This document shows positions 21,036 through 35,000 of a stretch of 64,000 bases of DNA, in pieces; the stretch's first letter is position 1, and each line of letters starts with the position of its first letter. Both the position numbers and the translations under genes were made by a program. The notes beneath the pieces are model-generated. The model was not told where the DNA came from, did not search any database, and saw only the letters and a list, made by a program, of their open reading frames with translations. This DNA is from Paracyclopina nana (taxonomy: Eukaryota > Arthropoda > Copepoda > Cyclopoida > Cyclopettidae): positions 270,501-334,500 of the forward strand of contig JAGUCH010000007.1 of NCBI GenBank assembly GCA_019096065.1, written 5' to 3'.

Positions 21036-23660
21036 TTTCTCGGAGCTCCGGCAACAAACTGATTCACCCAGGTGAACGACGAGCCAAGAAGAATGTAGAC
21101 AATTGCTTGGGGGGTGCAAGACCCCATTTCGAACCCGGATAAAATAGACAGCAGCCGGCTTTCACTCCACGCGCTCTTTTGAGCACGTGGGGGAATTCGG
21201 GTGGGGAAATAATGAGCTCTTTTCATAGCTTAAATCTCCGTATGCTCCCAGTGTGTGTGTCAACGTTTGAAAGCAGATGCCAAAGTTGCTGCTGCTCCTG
21301 CACCCCCTTTTCTTGGGTCAAAAATGACATCTGGTCGGGGGTAGTTTTTGGCAAGAGCAAATGTCTAAATATAGAGAGCATCAAATCAGCAGCTTTTTCC
21401 AAGCTCTTCAAATGCCCACGAAAATGAATAAAGAGATGCAAAAGTTGCAATGCTTGCATCAGGAGATCCATCAATAGCCAAGAGCAATTGACATATACTT
21501 TTCTGATGAAGTAATACATGTGCTTAAAGCTTAATGCTTTTGATCTTTCATTGCATAGAGAGAACATTCTTTTTAAAGGGAAGATTCAGTCAAATTCACA
21601 GCTGTCCAAAATGCTTTCTAAGTGCTTGCATATGTTTGAATGGAGTATGCTCTGTCCATTTACCGCGACAAAACTTAAATGTCGTTTCTCTATTATTTAG
21701 ACAAAGTTATTCGACTTAGAATCGGGCAAGCGAGTAAACAAGTTAAGCGCAGGCTGGCTAGGGTAGGTGAAATATTTGTTGCCTCCAGTTGAGAGCTCAA
21801 CAATTTTACAATGGTTTAGCCTATCCTAACATAATGAGTAAGTGAAGCCTGCCCAGTTTGGTTCAACTAAAACAATACGTTCATATTTCTACAGCCTTGG
21901 CAATTTTGATGGCTTTTTTTTAATCAGTTTGGTCATCCCTAGAAGCAGCTATTGAGCAATATTAGTTTATAAATGAACAGGGCATTAACATTAGAAGCAA
22001 AATTATGCAAAAAGTAAATAAATAACGATAATAATAACGGGGGCAAAAAAACGAGTTTTATGCTCCAGGTGCATCAGTTTATCCATATTGCAGCTTGCAC
22101 AGAAATCCGAGACTCGACTTCCTCTTTTTCGCTATATACATAAAATACATTTTTTGTGGTGTTCATCTACAAAGCAGACATTTACAATGTCGTCAAAAAT
22201 TCATCATATAAGTTTTGCTTTTTTAAAAAAGCATATTTTAAAAGCACAAAATAGCATCATTATGGATTGCCCAGAGTGATAAAAATAATGGGAAAAATTA
22301 CGGTTTTTTCATGGCAGATGAACACCTCTACATCCAGTCTTGAGTATATATGTGACACAAACTTGGAGGAGAAATTCCCTGATTGGCAAAAATGTACTCA
22401 CGCAGTTTCCATAGATCTCAAGCGAACCGCTAACTTTTCTTGGAGTTGCTCTGGATGTCGTTGTCTGCAACACACGCAAATGGGTGCAGAAAATTGTAAA
22501 ATTCCTCCTTTTTCACTATCTCTCTCTCACCTTCAATAAGGCTGGCATGTGGGGAATTTGCTGCTGATAATCACCGAGTTTTCTCCAAAACTGAACATTA
22601 GACTGCAAAATGCATTTAAAAAAAGGAGAGCTAGTCTTCCGTGGAACAGCAGCTTCAGCAATGAGCAAGGCCAAAAAGGTGGGCATTCATTCAAGGACAT
22701 TCAGGGAAGTTGTTATGATTTGCAGTGCGCAGAATATATACATCAGTGTCATAACAATAACAACGGCGCTGAGCGATCCTAGCGGCCTTTGAGGGCAACA
22801 GTTGGGACTTTCGGCTCACGCTGCTCGAGAGAAAAACTGAGTTACTGCATTTCTAGAGTTTGAGTGATCGTTCGAAATAAAGACCCAAGCAAAATAGCGA
22901 TGAAAATCTCATAATCTGAAATGAAATAATTTTATTGAACATTCAAAAAAGTTTTATGATTTAATTGAAAATTAAATGATTTTATTACAAATCAAATAAT
23001 TGAATTTAATAATTCTATTGAAAATCTCACAATATCATCTTCAATAGCATAAGCTTATTATTGGAAAACATTAAGAAAAGTCCAGTTTTTAATATTAAAG
23101 TTGTTTGAAGTAACAAAAAGTTCAGAAAAAACTCTGACATTTTTCCCTTCATAAAAGTTATAACAGTGAGCCGTCACCAGGAATAAAAGTATTCGATCCT
23201 GCTTATTATGACAAAATTAACCCTAATTACATTAGCTAATGCGCCCAGTCAAATAATCCAAGGCGGTTTTGCTTATGAAAGTTACTAAAGTTTTTCCGTT
23301 TATGTGGAGCCGGAAGTTTAATGGAAGTGATTTAACAAGAGTCTCTTTTTTCAGTCTACAGGAAAGTAGATCTATGTAACTTGATACATGAAATAACGAG
23401 CTTCAGCTAATATTAATGTACTATGACCGTTTCCCATCTTTTCTAAAATATATATCCTCATTTAAAAATGTCAAATACATCTTCAGTGACTTAATAAGGA
23501 GAGTTCACCCAAAAAACAATGATAAAAATTCCCGTACATTTCATCATTTTCCTTTAAAATATCATGCAAAGCACAGCAGCGCCACCTGGCGGCATTTTGG
23601 CGCAAAATAGGGAACTCGTCGCAGCGGAAGTTCTCCAGTTGGAGTCTCGCAACCTCTCGC
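21036..23660. other. Intergenic region, no supported gene
   Basis: AT-rich sequence between the start of the CH-domain gene and the 3' end of the TRPC-like gene. Many short open frames, none with splice support or recognisable family. 22920-23030 is very AT-rich with imperfect TTTTATTGAAAATT repeats. Around 23579 a GCGCCACCTGGCGG motif occurs. Confidence 0.5.
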
Positions 23661-26600
23661 TCATTTGGCTGAATGGCTGCGTTCTAAATTCGTCTTGGCA
23701 GTCTCTTCTTCCAACTGAGGGTGATTGGGAGCGATTAATTTCCTCTTGGAGTTTGGAGAGAGGACAGGACCACCCACAAGGCCTAAAGTTACCGCCAAAT
23801 GCTCTACAGCATCTGGATTGTTGTCGGCCTTGTAAGAGAAGGTGAAGGCTCTTCTCCTTTCATTGGTGGCCTCTTCCAAATGGTTGCTACCACAACTGTC
23901 AAATGAGAAACTCTGGCCTTTGGCCTTTGCTTCGGAAACCTGACACATTTCTTGCCCTTTGCCTGAAATATTTGAAAAAAGTCAAATTTTAAACTATGAT
24001 TTCCTATTTTTAAACAGAGCCTTAAGAATTTTAAAAGTCGTTTAATGACTTCAATTTAGGATGGCGCCACTGTAGAAAAAATACCAGAAGTGGCTTTTTT
24101 CCTTTTGGGCGCATTTTGGCGTTTTTGACGCACAAGTGACTCAAATAGCTTGTTTAGGTTTGGTTCCTTATGCAATTTCCGTTGTTTTTTGTAAAATTGG
24201 TTTGAAAAATTAATTGATTTCTCTGTTATTTAAAAAATGAGCATTTCTCCAAATCTTTTTATATTTCCCCAAAAGTACCTAAAAGAACTCATTTCGTACT
24301 CTCTATTATCACTCAAATAAAATGCAAAAAATCTCAAAAACTGGCTATATTTAGGTATTTACATAATCCTCAATGTCCTATTAAAGTACACAGAAGTTTC
24401 AAGCAGAAAATTCACAAATCACTGAAGATATCTATTTTTGAGCAGCGCGGGAGTGTAAAACGGGGATTTAACGTACATTTCAAATTCTAGATACCCGAGC
24501 GCAATTTTGCGCGCACGAGCGCCGCGAGGACTGCAGAAAGAGTACACCAGCACAATTGCTAAATATTAGTCTTAATGTAATTACTTTTTGGCTAATACCA
24601 AAAGAAAGAGGCTTACAGCATACCTTGAGAAGAAGGAGACACTTCATCCTCTACCAGCTCCAGATCTTGATGATCAAGGATAATACTCATATCGGACAAT
24701 TTCCTGTTGGAGAGCAAATCTCTCCTTAGGCTTCTTATGTCTCGCCTCAGCTCAGCAATGTCGATGGACATTTCCTTTTCCAGAGCTTCCAAATCCACTC
24801 TGCTCAACGAAGTGTCTTGTTGTTTTTCTTCTGAGCGGAAAACTCTCTCAATTAGAACATCGTAGCCCTTCCTAAGGCTTTCTTGCTCCCTTGAAAACCA
24901 CAATAATACGGCCTTAATTAATGAGCTTCAGGCAAAATTGACTTGGTTTCCCAAAGGCAATTTTTGTATATGACTTTTGGGCCTTAATTTAATTTAACTT
25001 TGATAGCAAAAAGCATAGGAAATTGCTTGACTATTAAAAAAGTTAATTGATTGTTGCAAAAAAATGTAGAAGTGAATTTTCCTTCCCGAAATTAACTTTT
25101 GAAAAACAAGACTTTTGAGCCTTAATTTAACTTTGATGGCAAAAAGCATAGCATAGGAAACTGCTTGAAAAATGTAAAAGTGAATTTATTGCTGCAAAAA
25201 ATATCAAAACACTCTGAAAGTGAATTTTCCCTCGTGAAATCAACTTTTGCAAAAACAAAACTTTTGTGCCTAATTTATCAAAACTTTGATGGCAAAAAGT
25301 GCACAAAGTTGCTTTCCATTTCAAAAAGTGAATTGATTGTTATAAAGATAAAGAAAATGTAAAAGTGAATTTTCCCTCGCGAAATTAACTTTTAGAAAAG
25401 TTGGACTTTTGACCCTAAAAAAAACAAAAAATAAAAAAGATTTTGCTTTCCATTTAAAAAAGTTCAAATTAGATGTCCACTGCGGGCCGGTGAACTCGGA
25501 TCATTTGAGCAAGAATTTTACGAAAAACGCCTTCGCATTCCAAATTCGCTCCGCTCAATTAAAAAGTGGGCTCAAATGAAATCTTTGAATTACATGATTT
25601 TCATGGAAATCCAGGATTTGTGTCCTCGGGCATTGGCATTAAATCCAGATGGAATCTTAGTTGAGGAGTGAGTGCCTCTGCAGGATTTCAGCCAAGTCAT
25701 CACATGGACAAATGAATGAACTGATGGAAGAATGTTGAATGGAACCGGAATCGCGTGGCGGTCATCGTAGTAGTGAATCCAAGTGGAAGCTCGCGTGAAT
25801 TTCCATTCAACATCTGCATTCTGCTGAATCCTCGAAAACGTTGCGGTCATCAGCGAGATCAGCAAATTCAGCAAAATGAGCACCACAAAAACCTATTGAC
25901 AAAATTTCAAAAGCCGCCGTGCCGGGCCACCTTAACTCGAGCCTTAATCATGCGCAGCGCCCTCTACATTTTCCATTTTCAAGTTGAATCAATCACTGTT
26001 TTACTGAGCTCTTCAAAGCGCCAGGCATTGAAGGTATGAACTAAGTTAGCAAAACAATTCTGAGCCATTTTTGAATTAAGACAGTTATTGCTTTTAAATA
26101 ACAAGTTAATTATAGAGGGCGCTGCTCAGAATTGGAGGCGTTGAGGTGACCCAACTCGCCCTCTGTTGCGCATTTACCTGATAAAAGCCCCAAATGTAAA
26201 TCCCTGTGAAGTGTGAAATGCTATTTGAAGCATTTGAGTCAATGGAGGCAGACACATTGGCTGAAGGGACAATTTTGGCAATGAACAAGGGCTGGTTTGA
26301 CTTGCCACACTCCGGTTTGATGTCCTCTGGGATGGTGATGTCAGTCCACTCTTCTTTGCCTGGGTCAAAAATGATCCAAAAGAGCCTCTTGAAAGCCTCC
26401 TTGAAGTTGCTGAATTGTGAGGCCTCGTCAGGGAAGATTCCAAACACTGAGACAAGTCCCACACTGAAGGCCACCATGGCAATGAAATATGTGCCAATCA
26501 CTGATGTAATGTCCCAGACCACATTTTTGATGCAGAACAAAATGGGGCCAAATCTGCTGTGCACCTCAAAAACAAAAACCATTCTGAGGAAGGCAAAGCA

Positions 26601-29600
26601 GGCAGCCACACCATACAAAATGGCGCCAATGTTGATTGGGTGGAATTGGTCCAAATTGTTGTTTTTTATGGCACTGATGCCAGCTCCTGCTGGAATCTGA
26701 ACAAACTTCATGCCATAGATCTGCAACATGAAGTAATTTCCTCTAATGTCTGGGATTTCAGAGGCAACAAAAGAATGTGGGACAAATGAGGAAAATTGGA
26801 AAAAGCACCTAAATTTTTTGTTCAATGTAAGCATTTTTCAAGAATAGATCACAAAAGGAATTTTTTATGCTCTATGATCTAATGTACGTATTTTTGTCTG
26901 ACATCACAAAAAGAAGCTTTTAAATTAAGTGCGCTGGATAAAACACTCAAAAATATCATTTCAGTTAATTTAACCTCTCAGTTCTTGCTAATAGAGGTTA
27001 TTTAATGGCCTGTTTTTGTGTTCCCGCGTACTGCATAAATATATATTGCTCAATGAATTTCAAAAACGGGTTTTATGGGCAAATGACGGATATATTGTGT
27101 TTCATATGTTGGACGCTTTTTGGAACTAGGGTTGACTGAAGTAACCCGGTTAATTTATGCCAAAAGAGAGAGTTTCAGTCAGCCCTAACTAGCAATTTAC
27201 AGAAAAGACTCTTATCTTAGGGTGGACTAAACCGTTGGTAATTACCAAGTTGAAATGCAAAAATTAGAACAACGGCCAAATGAATTTAGCCAACCCTAGC
27301 CATACTGCTCTTAACTTGTTGTAATTATAATTTTTCGAAGGTCTGCTTTTCTCATTTTGGGGGTGTAGATGAGCTCAGCTGTATCAGTATTCACATGGTG
27401 AAGCTAAAAGAAGCAATTATGAATGTGATAAGACCTGCTGTAATGACTTGATATTATATATTTATTTGAAATTTTTAGCTAGAGGAATAAAACGTTGGGA
27501 AAAGCAATAACTTTGTGTGTATTTGTACTTTGAAAAGTCTGTCTATACCTTTAGCTGCTCACTCAACTGAAAAGGAAAAGTTTTTAATATCAGTGTTGCC
27601 TTGCCAAAAGATCAAAACGATTCATGAAACTGGAAATACTTCCAAGATGTATTCGATTACATGTATTCCTGTATCAGCTTACAAAATTTGGCCATCAAAT
27701 GTGGTAATTTAATCAGTGAATACATGCGTGTATTGAGCAACCACGGACTGTATTGGCTATCACCAAAATGAAATTATTCCCTTAACTTTTCCATACTGAT
27801 TTTGATGAACATGTACAAATACCTACGTGGTGTTTATCTAACGCCAAACGAAAAGCCTAAAGTAAGCAAGCTTTTTGTATCCACATTTCAGTCTTGGATA
27901 CAAAATACAACGGATACATATAAAATACATTACAGTCAACTAGTCCTGTCAATTTTGTCTCACCCACATACTATACTAATTACATCAACATCTGAGCGGA
28001 TACATCTGAATACATTTGTCATTACCTTGAATACAACTGCAGTGATGATGAGGATATGGACAAAGCAGTCAAGGCAGAATCGGAAAAGTGATAGTATTTT
28101 CTGTCCTCTAATGATGTCTCTAATGACCCGAGCATCTCTCAGAATAAAGCCAAGGGCCCAAATTGCCACCAGAATGAGTGACCAAGTGATCTCCAGCTTA
28201 TGCCCCATTCCAGAGAGGACTGAATGCAGCAGGAATACGAGAAAGAAGCAGTAGGAAAAAGTGTCCACAATGAATCTGGGAGAAAAATCAGTTTGAAAGC
28301 AGCAATTACATCTGAGCGTTTCCCTACCTGTTGAAAGGCCAGTCCAGTTGGCGCAAGGCTGCTCCAATGAGGCCTTTTGTATTCGCGTGATCTCGCTTTG
28401 GGCTGAAAATGTAAAGAAAGCACAAAATGGGCGACCCAACGAGGATGAAAAGGATGTGCCAAAGCTTTTGAAAGAGACTCATCGAACACCATCTGCAAAA
28501 CAGGGCTGGTTCATCTGCTGGCATGGAATACATTTTAACATGAATACATCGCTGTATTCAAAAAAATTAAAATATGCGTTTGCGTACTATAGCAAATTGG
28601 AAAATACAAATACACTTTTCATTGATATGAAAAAATGTCTAAAAATAATCAAACTTACATAATACAATAATCGGAGTGAATACAACTCCTATGCTGTGGG
28701 CTCATAGATCGAGCTTAAAGTCGAGGTGAGTGCAAACATGATTAAAATTGGGAACACTACAATTGTACTCATAATTAAATCATGAGCCTAAAGATTGTAT
28801 CCTCGCTTTAAACTTTGCCAACTCCGAAAACTGTGGGACAACCTGCACTGCACAAAGTCAAAGTATTTTTTAGCCATAATAAAGAAGTGTTCAAATAAAA
28901 AAGTTGAGCAGGTGAACCAGCCTTAATCCCCCCATCCATCGAGAATGAAGCAACAGCTGGCAATAAGAGTGGGCCACAAATTCCTTTTGCTCCTCGTAAA
29001 TGGCCCTGAACAGCCTTCCATAAAGGGGCTTAAGGCCTTTTTGCAGAGTCGGCTCATCCAAGACCATTTCGACCTCTGCTGAGTTGCGACACGAGTTCAG
29101 TATGGCCACTGAAAAGGCTCTGCAGCCGCGTTGAGCCTCTTCAAAGTCCTTTTTAAATTCGGGCTCACGCTTGATCCCCAAAGAGGCCTTTTTCGTGCAG
29201 TCAAATGCGTGACTGATCGGATCATTGACGTAAGTCAATGCCATGTAAGCTGGACTTGATTGGGCCTACAGAAAGTGTAATATTATACATAGCCGGCGTA
29301 TGATTACCTAATATGCTACAGGTTGTCCCACAGTTCTCGGAGTTGATGGAGTTCAAAGCGAGGATACAACTTATAGGCTCATGATTGGATACTGCGTACA
29401 ATTGTAGCGTATCCAATTTAAATCATTGATGCACTCAGCGCAACTTTGAGCTTGATCTATGAGTACGTAGCGTAGGCAATTGACTCACTCCGGCTATTGT
29501 GGGACAGTCTGTATCGTAAAAAGTCAATCAAGGAAAATCTTGACGTAAGCCGATGTATCCTCTCAGAGTTTAATTTCAGTCTCGGAAACTGAACGTCAAA

Positions 29601-30948
29601 CTGAGAGACGACAATTGAGTCAAGTTACAAGGCTAGTTGATTTGTTCAAAATCATCCCGACAAAAAATGTTGTTGCATGAAGAATGCAAAGCCGTCAAGA
29701 GTACATTCATGTGCAGTGAGTAATAATTAATGATACAGCCATGTAGCAACAGTAATATTCTTTTTTCTGTGGAAAATTGTTCGTTGCATGTCCCTTAATT
29801 GATTTATTACATAAAGGCAGCTTTTCTGCTCTCTTGACTATAACTTGCTGTAAGATACAGTTTACCTTGAAAATACGAATCCTATCAATGTGCCTCTCCA
29901 TGATGTCAACAAAATCAAAGATTTCCGCCTCTTCCGAGAAGAAGAACCTGTCATCTGCCATCTTGTCAAATATTTTGTATCCATTAGCATGGAGGATCTT
30001 CACAATGGAGTAGCTTCCTCGAATGGCAGCAGTGATAATGACCTCTTGTGCCTGTTTCTGCATCCGTAATAACCTCCTGTCAACATCGGTGAGGCCAATT
30101 TCCTGGGCTTTGACATCTCTCCATGACAAAATGCTTTCTATGGACTCCAAATCATCGGATTCCACAGCCTCGAGCAGCAAAGTATCGATGTATCCATTAT
30201 TGACTGCATGGAAATTCTGCCTTTAAAATATCAAAAAGGTATCGATTAATAATCCTTTGAGGACATTTAGACACATTTTTTGTCAGGATGATTTTTTGCA
30301 AATCAGCTAGTTTTGCAATGAGACTCAATTGTGCTCTTGCAGTTTGACTTTCAGTTTCCAAGACTGAAATTAAGCTCTGCTGGCAAACATGAGCTTACGT
30401 CAAGATTTCTTCGACAAAAGTTTCCTTCGCTGTAATTACCTGGTGACAGAGAGTTGATTGAGGAGAACAGTGATGATGTCTTCATTCCTGCTCGAGAGTG
30501 CCAATCTCAGGCATTTGTTGGCAAAATTCTGGTCCTTTGCTACTTTCTCAAGGCATTCAGCAAATTCAGTGTAGAAATTGTCTGCCATAAGTCCATAGTG
30601 AAGGTCTCGCAAGAAAATGAGCTCTTTAAGCTCTCTCTCCTTGGTGAGTGGATCATCTAAAAATAACAAAAAAGCCATGTGTAGTAAAAATAGTCTACTA
30701 ATCTCATTAAAACTGGATTTTTACTCTTTCATACCCTTAAGTGAAGTTTGATCAGCTAGGCTGGAATTCCATGGGCTATTATTGCGAATACTGCGAAAAC
30801 GCTTGAATTTTCTGCTGGTGGCTGCAGGCGATTCGCAACTGATTGAATCACCAAATTTGGAATCAATTGAAGCTTTCTGAGCTCCAAACATTTTTGGAAG
30901 ACTGATCTGATTCTGTTTTTGGCCTAGCTGTGGCTTTCCAATAAACAT
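23661..30948 (-). CDS. TRPC-like cation channel
   Basis: Predicted plasma-membrane calcium-permeable channel. Exons on the minus strand: 30735-30948 (ATG 30948), 30440-30656, 29866-30220, about 28918-29265, 28328-28492, 28026-28275, 26178 to about 26810, 25594-25892, 24624-24889, 23661-23962. The N-terminus carries ankyrin-like segments (NNGYIDTLLLEAVESDDLES; IITAAIRGSYSIVKILHANG). Next comes a TRPC linker (SSPAYMALTYVNDPISHAFD; EEQKEFVAHSYCQLLLHSRW), then six hydrophobic segments, with S6 reading VFVVLILLNLLISLM. It is followed by the TRP box VEWKFTRASTW, close to the TRPC EWKFAR. The C-terminus has a short coiled coil (ELRRDIRSLRRDLL). Oddities: the pore reads LFWIIFDPGKEEW rather than the usual LFWxxFG, and the S5-S6 loop is long, with NVS and NAS sequons. 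Two junctions (28493-28917 and 26810-28025) do not give a clean phase, so a small exon or an unusual splice site may be missing. Confidence 0.85.
24900..25440. repeat. Tandem repeat of about 165 bp in a TRPC-like intron
   Basis: Roughly three degenerate units share TTTAACTTTGATGGCAAAAA, AAAGTGAATTTTCCCTC and GAAATTAACTTTTG. No coding content. Confidence 0.7.
29319..29511. mobile_element. Mariner-like MITE, 193 bp, in a TRPC-like intron
   Basis: TA|CAGGTTGTCCCACAGT at the left and ATTGTGGGACAGTCTG|TA at the right are terminal inverted repeats next to TA on both sides, the mark of Tc1/mariner integration. Only 193 bp, no transposase. Right ends of related copies are seen at about 28830-28846 and 31160-31172. 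Confidence 0.75.
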
Positions 30949-32021
30949 TTTAGCTACAATTCAGGCCTGTCTGGAAATTCCAGAGCTTCCAGGAAACAGA
31001 ATTTCCCACAATTTTCAGAGGAAATTTTTTTTCCGAATTAAACCGAGCCTTCAATTTTGAGGCCCATTTGTCCATTCATTATAACACTTTTGCTCTCAGC
31101 TCGACTTTGATCTCGATCCATGAGCTGATGATAAATGAAATATTTTGGTTCATAAATTGGTGGGACAGCCTGTAAATATACATAAAGTAAGAAAAGTAAA
31201 CTCAAGCCTAATGTGTTTTGATTATCGAGCAGCTGAAAATAAAAGCTGTATCCAATTAAAGCTGTTTTTAACCACTTACAATTGATACATTAATTAACTC
31301 TGAACTACTATAAAAAATACAATTACTGTGTTGCTTTACTCATTTTTCCATTGTATCCAATTATATGATTAAGATGCTCTCAAGGAAAATTGGCTATATT
31401 TTCATAATTGAAAAATTCTTGATTGAAAGTTGCTTTGATTAGGCTGAATTCCAACGCAGGATTTTCGATTGGACTACTTAGGCGTTCCTGGCGAGTTGCG
31501 GAGCTTGTCGCGGATTATTCGAGCTAAGTAACGCCAAAAGTTTGGGTAGCGCGACGGTCAACTTTTTAAACTCCCGCGCGAGCGGTCCGCGTTCGAGTCC
31601 CGTTCCTAGAATGTAAACAAGAGCAATTATTAACGCTAATTTTTCCAAACTTATAAAATGAAAAAATAACAAACTGGTATCCAAATACATGGCTTTTGGT
31701 ATCTTTTTTTAGGAAAGGAGGAAAAAATAGGAAAAAGTTTTCTGTGTTGTATTTAAAAAAAGATGGCTGTCATCCATGAAGCTCCAGATTCTGTCAGCAA
31801 AATTGACAGGAAATCCTTGTGCCAAAATAGGTATTTTAGGTAGTTATCTAAGATGACAGTGAATACATCAATTTAGAAGCATCACACACAAGTGCACATC
31901 AAGAGCAATTTTCCCTTTATTTAACAGTTGTTATTAATAGAGTGAAAAGCCAGTAACAATAACACAAAAGCTGCACAACAACACGTGCCAACATTAATCA
32001 CTCGCCTTTGATTTAGCAAAA
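30949..32021. other. Divergent intergenic region between TRPC-like and P4HA genes
   Basis: About 1.07 kb between two start codons on opposite strands, so it should hold both promoters. A partial MITE end lies at about 31080-31172. A GC-richer patch at 31470-31620 holds a GTTCGAGTCCCG string resembling a tRNA box B, without a convincing tRNA fold. No TATA box is assigned. Confidence 0.45.
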
Positions 32022-35000
32022 ATGCAATACTACTTGCATTTGTGTGTCAAATTGCTGTTCACTTTGATGCTTCACAGTGCAAAAAGCCACATTTTTTCCA
32101 ACCCATTCAGCTTGCGCGAACTATTCAAGCAAGAGCTTGTTTTGGCGGGAAAAATGCGGAATTCCACGGATTTATTGGCGGATTCTGTGGTATCCAGGTA
32201 AGAAATACAAGAAGTAAAGGCAGCAATTACTTTTCTCCTTCATTCTTCTCAGGTTTCTCCAAAAATTGGAGCCAGTTGAAAATGAGATTGAAAAAGCTAG
32301 CAGGGAAATATTGGATTTGGAGGAAATCATTTGGGAGAAATTATGTAGTAATCCAATCCATGTTTTCCAACTCACCAGAAGGCTCCAATACATCCAAGAC
32401 ATTTTGGCGCCACATTTATCCAGCCCAATATGTAAGCAGTATTATGTAAGATACATTTTCCTAAAATCAAACTTTGAAATCGCTTTTTTGGCTCTCCTTC
32501 ATTAGATTTTACATGGCTTAGTGTTTTAATGCATTTTTTGGTTAAACTTACAATTAAAAATATTCATGAAAAATACATACGTAGTGCCAACATTTTGGCT
32601 GTGGAATTTCGCAAGTTAAACCAATTTCAGCTGTTTTGGTCCCAAAAGACTAATTCCACAAAGGCTGCATGCAATGTAATATGCAAGCAAATATTTGGAA
32701 AGGCACACCAAGGCTGGCTGTGTTATAATTGTATTTAAATACATACTAGCCACCAAATACTCTATAAAAGTATATCAAATAGCAATCTATCAACAACAGA
32801 AAAAGCCATAATTTGATATTTTTAACATATTTATTTTCCCGCACAACATACAAATGAAAAAAAATCATAGTGAAATCTTAGCAAAACGCAGTAAGAGACT
32901 GAGCCCTCTCATCCAATCTGTGTGTACTACGTCATACAACTTTTATTGTGTGCAGTGCACACAAATTAGAGCCTAATAAACACCAGGCGTTGCATAACTT
33001 TTGAGACATGAGTAAACTGAATTATGGCCCGGTTTTCCAACTTCTCTTGTCACTTTATGCAGCAAATTTATGAAACTGAATTTTGAGCTAAATTACTTAA
33101 GTACAAACTCACGGGAGCCCTTTTTGGAGCTTTTTTGGCAGTAGAAATCCATTGGCAAATGTATTGCATCACCCTGTATTTCAAGGGTTTCTTACAAAGC
33201 ACACACAATTTGCATTGAGATGATTGGATTTCGGTCCAATATCAGACTATTCTGCGCAGTTTTTTTCAACAAGGGCCGAGCTAAAAAGAAAGCTTATTTG
33301 AAAGTTGCCAAAAATCTTCAGATGGCGTGCCTCACCCCATTTTGGCGGAAATCGGGAGCTTGATGAGGAGTCATCCGTGGCCTGACCAAATCGATTACAA
33401 AGGAGCAATCCACGGGCTTCTAAGAGTGCAATACACGTATCAGCTTCCAATTGCCAGCGGCCTTGCCAAGGGAAGGATCAGGGATCGATTTACTCTGGCG
33501 AGATTAGATGCCGCAGATTGCTATTTCCTGGCTCAAGAGAGAATTGAAGGGCGAAATCCACTTTTGGTGGAGGGAGGCATTGATTATGCCATTGCCATTG
33601 AGTGGGCTGAGGCTGCCATAGAGTAAGCAAGAGGTTTATTTATTCAGTAATGACTTCCGCTTCCTTTTGTTGACATTCTGGGAGACCACGTGGTCGCGCG
33701 TCAAAAATGTAAACAAACAAATGACAACACTTCAAAACTAGCTGATTTTCAGAAAGGCAGAGAGCTATTTTTTCTTCTTGCAGGCTGCTAAAAAGTGGAC
33801 GAGACCAAGGTGAGGTGTCAATCTCTGAAGTTGAGACATTTACAGCACAAATTAAAGAGCAGGTATCAAAATCAAAAGATGCTTGCTAGTTTTAGCTAGT
33901 TTTGATGACAAAAAGACTTTGTTTTTTTGCTTCAATAGCATGACTTGAATTTCATGAGCCCAAGTCCTGGAGGTGGCTGGAGTAAGTATCCAAATGAGCA
34001 TTTCTTCATCAAGAGGTTTGCAAATGACAGCAGTCTGACTGGCCAACTCCTCAGATTGGAGGAGAGAAATGTTTTTAGCAAAAGAGCCTCTTCCAAGTCC
34101 TTAGAGTACCATTTGCACATCAGAGATTATCACACTTTATGCAGGGGAGAGTCAATTGTAAGCAGTATAGTATTCAAAATACAGTAAATACTATGTATTC
34201 AGTTGTATTTGTGCTACAGATGCTTGATGGCAAAGTGCCATTCAACGGATTCTGTGAGTTGCGTACAAATGCTGAGCCTTGGCTTCTATTGGCCCCTGTC
34301 AAAGTAAGTGAATACATTTCCTGAAATCAATTAAGACTGATGTTGACATTCTGCTACTGCACAATGATGTAGACTGAAGTGATCTCTGAAGATCCTGCAT
34401 TTCCACTCTATGTTTTACATGATGTACTCACAGCCAATGAAATTGGCTACCTCATCGAAAAATCTGCCAAAAGGGTATAACTTTGATTAATTTGTATTCA
34501 TCTAGTTGTTCTACCATAGTAGTAAGTTTTGACGATACTTTACTTTATGCCATAAGATACAATTTTTTGGCACGCAGTTGTATCCAAAACAAATCACCAA
34601 TGAATGAGTCTTGGTTGTCCTCTTCCAAATTGTCTGTCAGTCTCTAAAACTGAAAATGAAATGTAATGCATGAAACTTTCTTTGCGTCAAGATTTGCATG
34701 ATGTTTTTGCCTAGATGAATATTGGAATACTTAATTGTGAGTGATCAATTTCTTTTATTTTCATTTTGTCAACCATACAGATGGCTCGTGCTGGATTGTA
34801 CTTGCCTGATTCGGAAGGCATTAATCAAGACAAGGTAAAAAGAGTAGGGGATTTGCCCTACATGGAAAGAAAGCCTATACACTTTAGTTGTTTCCATGTG
34901 CACAGTTTTCATTTGAAAGAACTCAATCTCATGCCTGGATTTGGGAATATGAGCATCAATTAGTGCAGAAAGTCTCCAGAAGGTTGGACAAGATGACTGG

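Noticed and set aside
24900..25440. CRISPR-like or phage-like repeat array
   Set aside because: Units are long, degenerate and adjacent without unique spacers, inside an intron of a eukaryotic gene.
26206..26700. 164-codon plus-strand open frame
   Set aside because: Shadow of the TRPC-like pore exon on the other strand.
31470..31690. Possible tRNA gene (GTTCGAGTCCCG string) and a 70-codon minus-strand frame
   Set aside because: The box B-like string lacks a convincing box A, acceptor stem or anticodon arm, and the frame shows no family.
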